Positions 47,338 to 56,644 of a DNA stretch of 64,000 nucleotides are shown here, piece by piece. The notes under the pieces were generated by a model. That model was not told the DNA's origin and searched no databases. It worked only from the letters and a program-made list of their open reading frames with translations. This stretch comes from Bacteroides ihuae. Its GTDB lineage: Bacteria > Bacteroidota > Bacteroidia > Bacteroidales > Bacteroidaceae. The position numbers and the translations under genes were made by a program. The stretch is from assembly GCF_900104585.1 (NCBI RefSeq), contig NZ_FNVX01000005.1, positions 62,001 through 126,000 of the forward strand, read 5' to 3'. Positions within the stretch are counted from its first letter, which is position 1. Each line of letters starts with the position of its first letter.

Positions 47338-48207
47338 ATGAATATACTTGTTACCGGAGCCAACGGACAGTTGGGAAACGAAATGCGAGTTCTCTCCAAA
47401 GACAATGCTCAGCATACGTACTTTTTTACCGATGTGCAGGAACTTGATATATGTAACCAACAAGCTATTGAGGCTTATGTGACAGAAAATCAAATTGATG
47501 TAATTGCAAACTGTGCTGCTTATACTGCAGTGGACAATGCGGAAGAGAATAAAGATCTCTGTGATAAGCTGAACAATATTGCTCCCGGCTATCTGGCTGC
47601 TGCCGCACAAAGTCGTGGGGCGGCTATGATACAAGTATCGACCGATTATGTATTTGATGGAACAAACCATATCCCTTACACCGAAGAGGAACCGACTTGT
47701 CCGGCTTCTGTTTATGGAACAACTAAATTGGCAGGCGAGGAGAAGGTACTGGCTTGTTGTGAGAAAGCGGTTGTGATTCGCACGGCGTGGCTGTACTCTA
47801 TTTATGGCAACAACTTTGTGAAGACGATGATCCGCTTGGGGCGAGAACGCGATAATCTAGGTGTTATCTTCGATCAGATTGGTACACCGACCTATGCGCA
47901 CGATTTGGCTATTGCTATCTATGCTATAATAAATAAAGGTATAGTAAGGGGGATATATCACTTTAGTAATGAAGGAGTTTGTTCGTGGTACGACTTTACG
48001 TTGGCCATTCATCGCATGGCAGGCATTGATTCGTGTAAGGTTCTTCCCTTGCACACAGTGGACTATCCAACCAAGGCTGCCCGTCCACACTATTCGGTGC
48101 TCGATAAAACAAAGATAAAAGAGACTTTTGGACTTGAGATTCCTCATTGGGAAGAGAGTTTAAAACATTGTATAGCTATCTTATCTTCAGGCTCTGCCGA
48201 GAGATGA
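47338..48207 (+). CDS. rfbD: dTDP-4-dehydrorhamnose reductase
   Basis: 289-aa short-chain reductase that makes dTDP-L-rhamnose in the last step of the pathway. The NADPH-binding GANGQLGNE (7-15), the catalytic YGTTKLAGE (Tyr and Lys), VSTDYVFDG and the later YHFSNEG are present. It stands apart from rfbA, rfbB and rfbC, as is common in Bacteroides, and follows DUF4924 by 1 nt. prfC starts 81 nt downstream. Confidence 0.94.
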   Translation: MNILVTGANGQLGNEMRVLSKDNAQHTYFFTDVQELDICNQQAIEAYVTENQIDVIANCAAYTAVDNAEENKDLCDKLNNIAPGYLAAAAQSRGAAMIQVSTDYVFDGTNHIPYTEEEPTCPASVYGTTKLAGEEKVLACCEKAVVIRTAWLYSIYGNNFVKTMIRLGRERDNLGVIFDQIGTPTYAHDLAIAIYAIINKGIVRGIYHFSNEGVCSWYDFTLAIHRMAGIDSCKVLPLHTVDYPTKAARPHYSVLDKTKIKETFGLEIPHWEESLKHCIAILSSGSAER

Positions 48208-48288
48208 TCGCTTTTTGAAAAGATATTAATAAACAAAAATCAGTTAATCCGTTCTCTTTGTTTTAGAGGGTGGGTGGTACAAATCATT

Positions 48289-49854
48289 ATGAATGAAATA
48301 GAAAGAAGGCGTACGTTCGCCATTATCTCACACCCCGATGCGGGTAAGACTACTTTGACTGAGAAACTGCTTCTGTTTGGAGGACAAATTCAAGTAGCCG
48401 GTGCGGTGAAGAGCAATAAGATAAAGAAGACAGCAACGAGCGACTGGATGGAGATTGAGAAACAGCGCGGTATCTCGGTAACTACTTCAGTGATGGAGTT
48501 TGATTACCGCGACTACAAAGTGAACATTCTCGATACTCCCGGTCACCAAGACTTTGCAGAAGATACTTTCCGTACGTTAACAGCGGTGGATAGTGTTATC
48601 ATTGTTGTGGACGGGGCCAAAGGTGTGGAAGCGCAGACGAGGAAGTTGATGGAAGTGTGTCGCATGCGCAATACGCCGGTAATCATCTTCGTTAACAAGA
48701 TGGACCGTGAAGGACGTGATCCGTTTGATCTTTTAGATGAACTGGAAGAGGAACTTCGCATTAGCGTTCGCCCTTTGTCATGGCCGATAGACCAAGGTGC
48801 TCGCTTCAAAGGGGTATATAATATATATGAAGAAAAGCTCGATTTGTATCAACCTTCTAAACAGGTGGTAACGGAGAAGGTGGCTGTAGATCTCAATAGT
48901 ACTGAGCTAGACAAGATTATCGGCCAAGGACAGGCAGAGAAACTTCGTGCTGACCTTGAACTGATTAATGGTGTTTATAGTGAATTTAATATAGATGATT
49001 ATTTGGAGGCTGCGATAGCTCCTGTTTTCTTCGGTTCTGCGCTGAATAATTTTGGTGTGCAGGAATTGTTGGATTGCTTTGTGAAGATAGCTCCTAGTCC
49101 CCGCCCTGTAGAAGCCGAAGAACGTGAAGTGAAACCCTACGATCCTAAGTTTACCGGATTTATCTTTAAGATAACAGCCAATATTGACCCGAATCATCGC
49201 TCGTGCGTGGCTTTCTGCAAAATTTGTTCAGGCAAGTTCTTACGTAATGCTCCTTATTTTCATGTTCGTCATGGTAAGACAATGCGTTTCTCGTCGCCTA
49301 CGCAATTTATGGCGCAACGCAAAACCACCATTGATGAGGCTTGGGCAGGAGATATAATCGGTCTACCGGACAATGGAACCTTTAAGATTGGTGATACGCT
49401 TACTGAGGGTGAGTTGTTGCACTTCCGTGGTTTGCCCAGCTTTTCTCCGGAGATGTTTAAGTATATTGAAAATGCTGATCCAATGAAACAAAAACAGTTG
49501 GCCAAAGGTATTGATCAATTGATGGATGAGGGTGTAGCGCAGCTGTTCGTTAATCAGTTCAATGGGCGTAAAATCATCGGAACAGTAGGGCAATTGCAGT
49601 TTGAAGTTATTCAATATCGTCTGTTGAATGAGTACAATGCCTCTTGCCGTTGGGAACCTCTCAGTCTGTACAAAGCCTGTTGGATAGAAAGCGATGATGC
49701 TGAGCAACTAGATGCTTTCAAAAAGCGCAAATACCAATATATGGCCAGAGACCGTGAAGGGCGTGATGTGTTCTTAGCAGATAGCAATTACGTGTTGCAA
49801 ATGGCACAAATAGATTTTAAAAATATCAAGTTCCACTTCTCAAGCGAGTTCTAG
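48289..49854 (+). CDS. prfC: Peptide chain release factor 3
   Basis: 521 aa from the ATG at 48289 ([10 protein letters not shown]); a GTG five codons earlier is possible. This GTPase recycles RF1 and RF2 after peptide release. G1 is [15 protein letters not shown]2 lies in [10 protein letters not shown]3 is [11 protein letters not shown] and G4 is [11 protein letters not shown]. The RF3-type C-terminal domains ([12 protein letters not shown]) complete the protein. A terminator follows the stop. Confidence 0.96.
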   Translation: MNEIERRRTFAIISHPDAGKTTLTEKLLLFGGQIQVAGAVKSNKIKKTATSDWMEIEKQRGISVTTSVMEFDYRDYKVNILDTPGHQDFAEDTFRTLTAVDSVIIVVDGAKGVEAQTRKLMEVCRMRNTPVIIFVNKMDREGRDPFDLLDELEEELRISVRPLSWPIDQGARFKGVYNIYEEKLDLYQPSKQVVTEKVAVDLNSTELDKIIGQGQAEKLRADLELINGVYSEFNIDDYLEAAIAPVFFGSALNNFGVQELLDCFVKIAPSPRPVEAEEREVKPYDPKFTGFIFKITANIDPNHRSCVAFCKICSGKFLRNAPYFHVRHGKTMRFSSPTQFMAQRKTTIDEAWAGDIIGLPDNGTFKIGDTLTEGELLHFRGLPSFSPEMFKYIENADPMKQKQLAKGIDQLMDEGVAQLFVNQFNGRKIIGTVGQLQFEVIQYRLLNEYNASCRWEPLSLYKACWIESDDAEQLDAFKKRKYQYMARDREGRDVFLADSNYVLQMAQIDFKNIKFHFSSEF

Positions 49855-49893
49855 TTCACCACTTCTCTTTTGTGAAGTTAAAAAGCTTTTGTA

Positions 49894-49940
49894 AGCACAA
49901 TTACAGGATTTAGTTCATCTTGTAGTTGTGCTTTTCTTTT
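49894..49940 (+). terminator. Intrinsic terminator after prfC
   Basis: AGCACAATTACA pairs with TGTAGTTGTGCT around a loop and is followed by TTTCTTTT. Confidence 0.8.
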
Positions 49941-50126
49941 ATGTGGTCATCCTCTTCCAATGCTGTTATCCATTCTTGATTACTACTTGAATAAATATTC
50001 AAGTTATTTCTATTTAGCATTTTTTATTCATTTTCTTCTTTTACTTATTACTTTTAGTTGGTATATTGTGACGAATTTATTAGAAACACTCTTAAGTTAC
50101 TTACAAATACTAAATTCTATTACTGT

Positions 50127-50387
50127 ATGGAAAATATTGAAACAGCTCTCTTATTGCTGGTCGTCGGGATGGGCACTGTCTTTGCTATTCTGACACTGGT
50201 GATCTATTTGGGGAAATTGCTCATCTTCCTGGTGAATAAGTATGCCCCTGAAGAAGAAATTCTTATTAAACAAATACCAGCTAAAGGCCCGGCTCCAATA
50301 CCCGGAAACATTATCGCTGCTATTACGGCTGCTGTCAATGTGGTAACGCATGGCAAAGGGAAAATAGCCAAAGTTGAAAAGTTGTAA
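50127..50387 (+). CDS. oadG: Na+-pumping oxaloacetate decarboxylase, gamma subunit
   Basis: 86 aa from the ATG at 50127 (MENIETALLLL); a longer in-frame reading from 50058 has no family resemblance upstream. One membrane helix (about 6-32, LLVVGMGTVFAILTLVIYLG) is followed by a polar, Pro-rich stretch and a helical tail, as in OadG. The subunit anchors the alpha subunit to the beta subunit in the membrane. oadA begins 72 nt further and oadB overlaps oadA, giving the order gamma-alpha-beta. Confidence 0.85.
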   Translation: MENIETALLLLVVGMGTVFAILTLVIYLGKLLIFLVNKYAPEEEILIKQIPAKGPAPIPGNIIAAITAAVNVVTHGKGKIAKVEKL

Positions 50388-50459
50388 TATTTATAATGTA
50401 TAATCGTTGAGCGGTTGTGATTGGAATATTTTGCTGTTCAACATTTCATCTAATAGTAT

Positions 50460-52289
50460 ATGAAAAGAGAAATTAAGTTTAGCTTGGTTTTTAGAGACAT
50501 GTGGCAATCGGCTGGTAAATATGTTCCTCGTGTAGACCAACTAGTTAAAGTAGCTCCGGCAATTATTGAAATGGGCTGCTTTGCTCGTGTAGAAACAAAC
50601 GGTGGAGGTTTTGAGCAAGTGAATTTGTTGTTTGGAGAGAATCCGAATAAAGCAGTGCGGGACTGGACAAAACCATTTCACGAAGCGGGTATTCAAACAC
50701 ACATGCTAGATAGAGCACTTAACGGCCTTCGAATGAGTCCTGTGCCGGCAGATGTGCGTAAATTGTTTTATAAAGTAAAGATGGCCCAAGGCACGGACAT
50801 CACCCGTACTTTTTGCGGATTGAATGATGTGCGTAATATTGCTCCTTCAATAGAATATGCAAAAGAGGTTGGTATGATTTCTCAATGCTCTCTTTGTATC
50901 ACTTACTCGCCCATCCACACGGTGGAGTATTACACCAATATGGCTTTAGAGCTAATTAAACTCGGGGCGGACGAGATCTGTGTGAAAGATATGGCAGGTG
51001 TTGGTCGCCCCGTTTCTTTGGGGAAAATTGTAGCCAACATAAAGAAGGCACATCCTGAGATTCCGGTTCAATATCATAGCCATGCCGGTCCCGGATTCAA
51101 TATGGCTTCTATTTTGGAAGTTTGTGAAGCTGGGTGCGATTACATTGACGTAGGCATGGAACCTCTTTCATGGGGAACTGGACATGCTGATTTGCTTAGT
51201 GTGCAGGCTATGCTCAAGGATGCCGGTTATCAGGTACCCGAAATTAATATGGAAGCTTATATGAAAGTGCGTGGCATGATTCAAGAATTCATGGACGACT
51301 TTTTAGGATTATACATCAGCCCGAAGAACCGTTTGATGAACTCATTACTCATTGGCCCGGGGCTGCCGGGTGGAATGATGGGAAGTTTAATGGCCGATTT
51401 GGACTCTAATCTGGAATCAATCAACAAATATAAGGCAAAGCATAATCTGCCTTTTATGTCGCAAGATGAGTTGCTCATTAAACTGTTTAATGAAGTGGCT
51501 TACGTGTGGCCTCGTGTGGGTTATCCTCCTTTGGTTACTCCCTTTAGTCAATATGTTAAGAACCTGGCTATGATGAATGTGATGGCTATGGAGAAAGATA
51601 AGGAACGCTGGGGGATGATAGCTGATGACATCTGGGATATGTTACTAGGTAAAGCCGGACGTTTACCCGGTTCTTTGGCTCCTGAGATCATAGAGAAGGC
51701 AGAACGCGAAGGTCGTAAATTCTTTGATGGCAATCCGCAAGATAACTATCCGGACTCACTCGATAAATATTGTAAATTGATGAAGGAAAATAAATGGGAA
51801 GTGGGCAAGGATGACGAAGAACTATTTGAATATGCCATGCATCCAGCTCAATATGAGGCCTATAAGAGCGGTAAGGCCAAAGAAGATTTCTTGGAAGATG
51901 TAGCTAAGCGTCGTGCTGAAAAAGATAAATCTCCGGAAGAAGATGCAAAACCTAAAACATTAACAGTACAAGTAGACGGACAAGCCTACAAGGTGACAGT
52001 TGCCTATGGTGATGCCAAACTGCCTGCTTCAACTTCAACCCCTGTAGTCTCGGGTGAGGGTAAGGATGTTCTTTCTCCATTGGAAGGTAAATTCTTCCTC
52101 ACTAAAAACGCATCTGAGAATGCCTTACAGGTAGGAGATGTTGTTAAGCAAGGAGATGTGATTTGCTATGTGGAAGCTATGAAGACCTACAATGCTATTC
52201 GTGCTGAATTCGGGGGCACAGTTACGGCTATAGGCTTTGCTTCGGGAGACGCGGTTTCTGAAGATGACGTATTAATGAAGATAGGATAA
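50460..52289 (+). CDS. oadA: Oxaloacetate decarboxylase alpha subunit (carboxyltransferase plus biotin domain)
   Basis: 609 aa. The HMGL-like carboxyltransferase barrel starts at once (FRDMWQSAGKYVP), with metal-binding VQYHSHAGPGFN and the carbamylated-lysine region EICVKDMAGVGRP. The conserved carboxylase domain covers about 300-480. After an acidic linker, a biotinyl domain ends the protein, with Lys575 in VEAMKTYN; this differs from the usual EAMKM. The barrel type points to oxaloacetate (or pyruvate carboxylase subunit B), not methylmalonyl-CoA. Its stop overlaps the oadB ATG (TAATG). Confidence 0.93.
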   Translation: MKREIKFSLVFRDMWQSAGKYVPRVDQLVKVAPAIIEMGCFARVETNGGGFEQVNLLFGENPNKAVRDWTKPFHEAGIQTHMLDRALNGLRMSPVPADVRKLFYKVKMAQGTDITRTFCGLNDVRNIAPSIEYAKEVGMISQCSLCITYSPIHTVEYYTNMALELIKLGADEICVKDMAGVGRPVSLGKIVANIKKAHPEIPVQYHSHAGPGFNMASILEVCEAGCDYIDVGMEPLSWGTGHADLLSVQAMLKDAGYQVPEINMEAYMKVRGMIQEFMDDFLGLYISPKNRLMNSLLIGPGLPGGMMGSLMADLDSNLESINKYKAKHNLPFMSQDELLIKLFNEVAYVWPRVGYPPLVTPFSQYVKNLAMMNVMAMEKDKERWGMIADDIWDMLLGKAGRLPGSLAPEIIEKAEREGRKFFDGNPQDNYPDSLDKYCKLMKENKWEVGKDDEELFEYAMHPAQYEAYKSGKAKEDFLEDVAKRRAEKDKSPEEDAKPKTLTVQVDGQAYKVTVAYGDAKLPASTSTPVVSGEGKDVLSPLEGKFFLTKNASENALQVGDVVKQGDVICYVEAMKTYNAIRAEFGGTVTAIGFASGDAVSEDDVLMKIG

Positions 52290-53524
52290 TGAACGAGATA
52301 TTTGATAATTTATATAATATGACTGCCTTCAGCAATATCATTGCTGAACCACAGTTTCTGATAATGTACGCCATCGCCTTTGTTCTGCTCTATCTGGGTA
52401 TTAAGAAACAATACGAACCGCTACTGTTGGTTCCTATTGCCTTTGGAGTATTGCTGGCCAACTTTCCGGGCGGTGAAATGGGCGTTATTCAGGCCAATGA
52501 GAATGGCTTGATAAATGTGCATGGCGTGATGAGGGATATATGGACAATGCCGTTGCACGAGATTGCACACGAACTTGGCCTAATGAACTTCGTGTACTAC
52601 ATGTTGATAAAAACGGGATTCTTGCCTCCTATTATCTTTATGGGAGTAGGTGCTTTGACCGATTTTGGGCCCATGCTACGTAATTTGAGGCTTTCTATCT
52701 TTGGGGCTGCGGCTCAGCTAGGCATCTTCACCGTGCTGCTTGTGGCTATTTTGATGGGCTTTACTCCGAAAGAAGCTGCTTCTCTGGGCATCATTGGGGG
52801 TGCCGACGGACCTACAGCTATCTTTACTACGATTAAGTTAGCTCCACATTTACTTGGGCCTATTGCTATTGCAGCTTATTCGTATATGGCACTTGTACCG
52901 GTGATAATTCCTCTTGTGGTAAAATTGTTTTGCACAAAGAAGGAGCTTAGCATCAACATGAAAGAGCAGGAAAAGCTGTACCCTTCTAAAGTTAAAATTA
53001 AGAATCTCCGAGTACTAAAGATTATTTTCCCTATTGTAGTTACTACGGTAGTGGCTCTATTTGTACCTAGTGCTGTGCCATTGATTGGTATGTTGATGTT
53101 TGGTAACCTGGTGAAAGAGATTGGTACCAATACTTTCCGCTTATTCGATGCTGCATCAAACAGTATTATGAATGCTGCCACCATCTTCTTGGGACTTTCT
53201 GTAGGGGCAACAATGACTACCCAAGCTTTTTTGAATTGGACAACCATCGGAATTGTAGTAGGAGGATTCTTAGCTTTCGCTCTTTCCATTACGGGAGGTA
53301 TCTTCTTCGTGAAGTTGGTGAACTTGTTCTCAAAGAAAAAGATCAATCCACTGATTGGTGCCACGGGGCTGAGTGCTGTGCCTATGGCTAGTCGTGTGGC
53401 TAATGAAATAGCATTGAAGTATGACCCTAAAAACCATGTGTTACAATATTGTATGTCGAGTAATATTTCTGGTGTAATCGGTTCGGCCGTTGCAGCGGGA
53501 GTACTGATCTCGTTCTTAGGATAG
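52289..53524 (+). CDS. oadB: Na+-pumping oxaloacetate decarboxylase, beta subunit
   Basis: 411-aa integral membrane subunit that couples decarboxylation of carboxybiotin to Na+ export. About nine to eleven membrane segments are visible. The conserved IGGADGPTAIFTT motif (near residue 170) carries the Asp essential for Na+ transport, and GLSVGATM and SNISGVIGSAVAAG match other conserved parts. It starts on the last base of the oadA stop. An intrinsic terminator follows. Confidence 0.95.
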   Translation: MNEIFDNLYNMTAFSNIIAEPQFLIMYAIAFVLLYLGIKKQYEPLLLVPIAFGVLLANFPGGEMGVIQANENGLINVHGVMRDIWTMPLHEIAHELGLMNFVYYMLIKTGFLPPIIFMGVGALTDFGPMLRNLRLSIFGAAAQLGIFTVLLVAILMGFTPKEAASLGIIGGADGPTAIFTTIKLAPHLLGPIAIAAYSYMALVPVIIPLVVKLFCTKKELSINMKEQEKLYPSKVKIKNLRVLKIIFPIVVTTVVALFVPSAVPLIGMLMFGNLVKEIGTNTFRLFDAASNSIMNAATIFLGLSVGATMTTQAFLNWTTIGIVVGGFLAFALSITGGIFFVKLVNLFSKKKINPLIGATGLSAVPMASRVANEIALKYDPKNHVLQYCMSSNISGVIGSAVAAGVLISFLG

Positions 53525-53550
53525 TTTTCTCTCTCTCTTCTTATTTTTTT

Positions 53551-53593
53551 AGGCCATCTCAATTCTTATAAAGGTTGAGGTGGTCTTTTTTTA
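53551..53593 (+). terminator. Intrinsic terminator of the oadGAB operon
   Basis: AGGCCATCTCAA pairs with TTGAGGTGGTCT around a 12-nt loop; a T7 run follows. Confidence 0.85.
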
Positions 53594-53618
53594 AGGGCGA
53601 TTATTGCGTCTTAAAGTT

Positions 53619-55952
53619 CTATTGCTCTAATGTGTTGCCCTGCTTCTGTATAGGAAGAGTAATGATTCTATCGGGATAGATGGAATATGTTTTATTGTAC
53701 ATCAATACGTCTAGCTCTTCTCCTGTCTTTAACTTAATAGCAATCATCTCTTTGTCAACAGTGATGTGCAGTGTGCGCTCTCGGAAGTTTACATTGAAGG
53801 AGTAACTGTTCCATTTGCCGGGTATGGTAGGACTGAAGTTAAGTGAATCGCCCTGAATTTGCATTCCGGCAAAACCTCTGACAATAGCTAGCCAACTGCC
53901 GGCCATACTCGTAATGTGTAATCCCTGTTCTACTTCATTGTTATAATCATCAAGATCTAGTCGGGTGGCATGCAGAAAGAGATTGTATGCTTTCTCTACA
54001 TCACCTATCCTCGAAGCCAGTATGGAATGTATGTAGGGCGATAGAGAAGATTCGTGCAATGTGCGAGGCTCGTAGAAATGAAAGTTGCGGCGAATAGTTT
54101 CGGTATCAAAGTCAGAATAATACAGATATAATCCCAATAATACATCACTTTGCTTGATGTAGCACGAGCGCAAGATGCGATCCCACGACCAGTGCTGATT
54201 GATAGGACGTTCGGCGGCAGGAATTTCATCTACTACCTTCTGCTCTTTATCCAGATAGCCGTCGTGTTGCACAAATATACCCAGCTCTTTGTCCTCAGGC
54301 AGATACATGTTCTCTATAATTTCTTTCCATCGGGCAGTTTCTGAATACTCAAAAGCAGTAGCTCTGCGGATACGTAAGTATTCGTCGGGATATTCACTTG
54401 CCACCATCTCCAAATAATTGATCGTAGCTTGCAGGCACTGCACGCACGAATAGTTGGTATACCAGTTGTTATCTACATTATTCTCGTATTCGTTGGGGCC
54501 GGTAACTCCCAGTAATACATACTTCTGCTTTGGCTGAGAGAAAGATACCCGTTGACTCCAAAAACGACTGATAGCAATCAGCACCTCAAGTCCATAGTGT
54601 GCTACATACTCTTTGCTACCCGTCATTGTGGTGTACAACACAATGGCATAGGCAATAATGTTGTTACGATGAATCTCTTCGAAGGTGATTTCCCATTCAT
54701 TGTGGCACTCATCACCGTTGATCGTTACCATTGGATAGAGAGCCGCACCACCTTTGAATCCTAGCTTTCGGGCATTCTCTATTGCTTTCGGCAGATGATT
54801 GTAGCGATAGAGTAGTAAGTTTCGGGCTATCTCTTTGGAACTGGATAGCAGAAAGAACGGTACACAGCACAGTTCCGTGTTCCAAAAAGTGTTCCCACCA
54901 TACTTCTCTCCGGTGAATCCCTTTGAACCAATGTTTAGTCGTGGATCATCTCCCCGATAAGTCTGGTTCAACTGAAAGATGTTGAAACGAATACCCTGTT
55001 GAGCTTCCGGATCACCCTCAATGACTACATCGGACTCTTTCCAAACTCCACTCCATACGTCTTTGTGCTCTTGTAGCAAAGCATCCCAACCCTTCGTTTT
55101 AGCATTCTTACTTTCAGCGACCGATTCATCAACCAATTGCTGCCTGTCACAATATAAAGAACTTAGGATGGCCGTGTATTTGATGAGCGTCACCCGATCA
55201 CCCGGTTTCACCTCAGCGCCGATGCTAAAACCGGTAAGCTTTTCCTTTTCTATCTTGATGGGGCTACTTGTTACCTCCTTGCTGTTTTTGTATAGTTGAT
55301 AAGTCATCGAGCAACACACCTGAGAGTCTTCGTGTCGGGTTTGTGTCCACAGATAAGCATACTCGTTGGTTGTTTCCGCACGTAGAATGTTCCACATCTT
55401 TTCGTTGAAGTTGGACGTTTCATGTTTCACATCTCCGTTGAGGTGAGGAACCAATGAGATCTTTCCTTCATAGTTAACTGAAGTCACGCTGTACTTGATG
55501 AGGCACAAATTCTGATTACTCATGCTGTTGATATGTTCCACATGCACTTTCAATTTATGCCCTTTGGGTGAAGTAACCTGAAAGTCACGATAGGAGATAC
55601 CCTCTTTCATATCGAGCCGTCTATCGAAACTATCCACATCCCACAGGGCAAGATCCAATTCCTCATCAATGAGACGTAGAAAGATGCCACTCCAGTTAGG
55701 AGCATTAGGTATGCGCGAGAAGAACTTCGGATATCCGTTCTTCCACCATCCCACGCGAGTTTTGTCGAGGAATGCAATACCAGCCAGATAAGATCCTTGC
55801 AGATTGTCACTACTATAGGTCTCCTCAAAATTGCCCCGCTGACCGATACGTCCGTTGCCCAAACTGAATATACTCTCCGAAGCACGTAGGTGGTCGGCGT
55901 GGAAGCTTTCTTCGATGATGTTCCATTCATCTGTTTTGAGGAATCTTTTCAT
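53619..55952 (-). CDS. GH65 family alpha-glucoside phosphorylase or hydrolase
   Basis: 777 aa from the ATG at 55952 (MKRFLKTDEW); the longer frame to 56006 adds a hydrophobic stretch without GH65 similarity. No signal peptide on this start, so cytosolic. GH65 landmarks are FSLGNGRIGQRGNFEE (28-43), GEKYGGNTFWNTE (348-360; most relatives have WDTE), NEWEITFEEIHRNN, and GVTGPNEYENNVDNN with Glu488 as the general acid. EVEQGLHITSMAGSW follows near the C-terminus. Phosphorylases of the family act on maltose, trehalose, kojibiose or nigerose; a kojibiose hydrolase is also known in Flavobacterium. No beta-phosphoglucomutase gene lies nearby, which does not favour a phosphorylase. Transcribed separately from the transporter gene. 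Confidence 0.88.
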   Translation of the reverse strand: MKRFLKTDEWNIIEESFHADHLRASESIFSLGNGRIGQRGNFEETYSSDNLQGSYLAGIAFLDKTRVGWWKNGYPKFFSRIPNAPNWSGIFLRLIDEELDLALWDVDSFDRRLDMKEGISYRDFQVTSPKGHKLKVHVEHINSMSNQNLCLIKYSVTSVNYEGKISLVPHLNGDVKHETSNFNEKMWNILRAETTNEYAYLWTQTRHEDSQVCCSMTYQLYKNSKEVTSSPIKIEKEKLTGFSIGAEVKPGDRVTLIKYTAILSSLYCDRQQLVDESVAESKNAKTKGWDALLQEHKDVWSGVWKESDVVIEGDPEAQQGIRFNIFQLNQTYRGDDPRLNIGSKGFTGEKYGGNTFWNTELCCVPFFLLSSSKEIARNLLLYRYNHLPKAIENARKLGFKGGAALYPMVTINGDECHNEWEITFEEIHRNNIIAYAIVLYTTMTGSKEYVAHYGLEVLIAISRFWSQRVSFSQPKQKYVLLGVTGPNEYENNVDNNWYTNYSCVQCLQATINYLEMVASEYPDEYLRIRRATAFEYSETARWKEIIENMYLPEDKELGIFVQHDGYLDKEQKVVDEIPAAERPINQHWSWDRILRSCYIKQSDVLLGLYLYYSDFDTETIRRNFHFYEPRTLHESSLSPYIHSILASRIGDVEKAYNLFLHATRLDLDDYNNEVEQGLHITSMAGSWLAIVRGFAGMQIQGDSLNFSPTIPGKWNSYSFNVNFRERTLHITVDKEMIAIKLKTGEELDVLMYNKTYSIYPDRIITLPIQKQGNTLEQ

Positions 55953-56150
55953 AGCAATGAGTTTTATCAATCCTCCAAAGTACGTAAAAAGATAGAGAAA
56001 GAACAAATGAATTGATTTATATCATACAAAAAAAAACGCATCTCCGATTGGTAACAGTGGCTTTTACATTTAGCTCGCTCATATAGATTAATAGGGTTAT
56101 ATTGTAAAGATAGAAGATGTGCCTCTACAGGCCTTCTGAGTGGGGTTTGG
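55953..56150. other. Leader region of the GH65 gene
   Basis: AT-rich; a poly-A stretch occurs at 56026-56038. No clear TAnnTTTG element for GH65 was found close to its start. Confidence 0.4.
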
Positions 56151-56226
56151 TGAACTAACTAGTTAACCGTGGTGAATTAACTACTTCACCGCGGTGATCT
56201 AGTTAATTCACCACGCTGAAGTTATA
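56151..56226. repeat. 22-bp tandem dyad repeat, copy B
   Basis: Three 22-bp units (56151-56172, 56173-56194, 56195-56216) and the start of a fourth. The units share TGAA..TA.CTA.TT..CACCG.GG with copy A at 30495-30580. Each unit is nearly self-complementary, for example GGTGAACTAACTAGTTAACC. Confidence 0.85.
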
Positions 56227-56455
56227 TGATGTCCGAAATGTGCTTTGTTTGTAAATAAAGTTGTATTGCAAACTACTTTTTGTCAAGAGCAGATTTATGT
56301 ATTATTAAGAGAAAGGAGCTGATTGAAAGAGAGAAAGGTCTTTTTGCAGAACAATACGAGGAATTTTATTTTTCTCTAGGAGTTATTCTGATAACAAATA
56401 GGCATATTGGGGAAATGAAACCGTCTTCCGGAGTGAAAGAAACCGGCAGATTGTT

Positions 56456-56496
56456 CAACTGAACCGTTCTTTTGCCCATTCTGCACGGTTCAGTTG
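56456..56496. repeat. Perfect 12-bp inverted repeat upstream of GH65
   Basis: CAACTGAACCGT (56456-56467) and its exact complement (56485-56496) enclose a 17-nt loop that contains CTTTTGCCC. Another GAGAACCGT follows at 56512. The same short motifs occur around 23160-23245. No T tract follows, so it is not a terminator. Confidence 0.7.
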
Positions 56497-56520
56497 GCCC
56501 AAGAGAACCGTGTAGAAATA

Positions 56521-56553
56521 AAAAACGGGAGAAGTAACAACTTCCCCCGTTTA
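56521..56553 (-). terminator. Intrinsic terminator after the MFS sugar-transporter gene
   Basis: AAACGGGAGAAGT pairs with ACTTCCCCCGTTT (one mismatch) around AACA; A-rich sequence on the lower side gives a U tract on the minus strand. Confidence 0.8.
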
Positions 56554-56644
56554 CCATAGTTTAATCTCAAACTACTTTATGATTACGCTTACAAAAGTAA
56601 TACATTTGCTAGCCAAAGTCAAGCTTTTCGGCTTGAAAATTTAG

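Noticed and set aside
49960..50193. 77-codon frame before oadG
   Set aside because: It overlaps oadG in a different frame and consists of random hydrophobic residues from AT-rich DNA.
56280..56462. 60-codon plus-strand frame between MFS and GH65 genes
   Set aside because: No similarity or promoter; it ends in the inverted repeat at 56456 and is probably chance.
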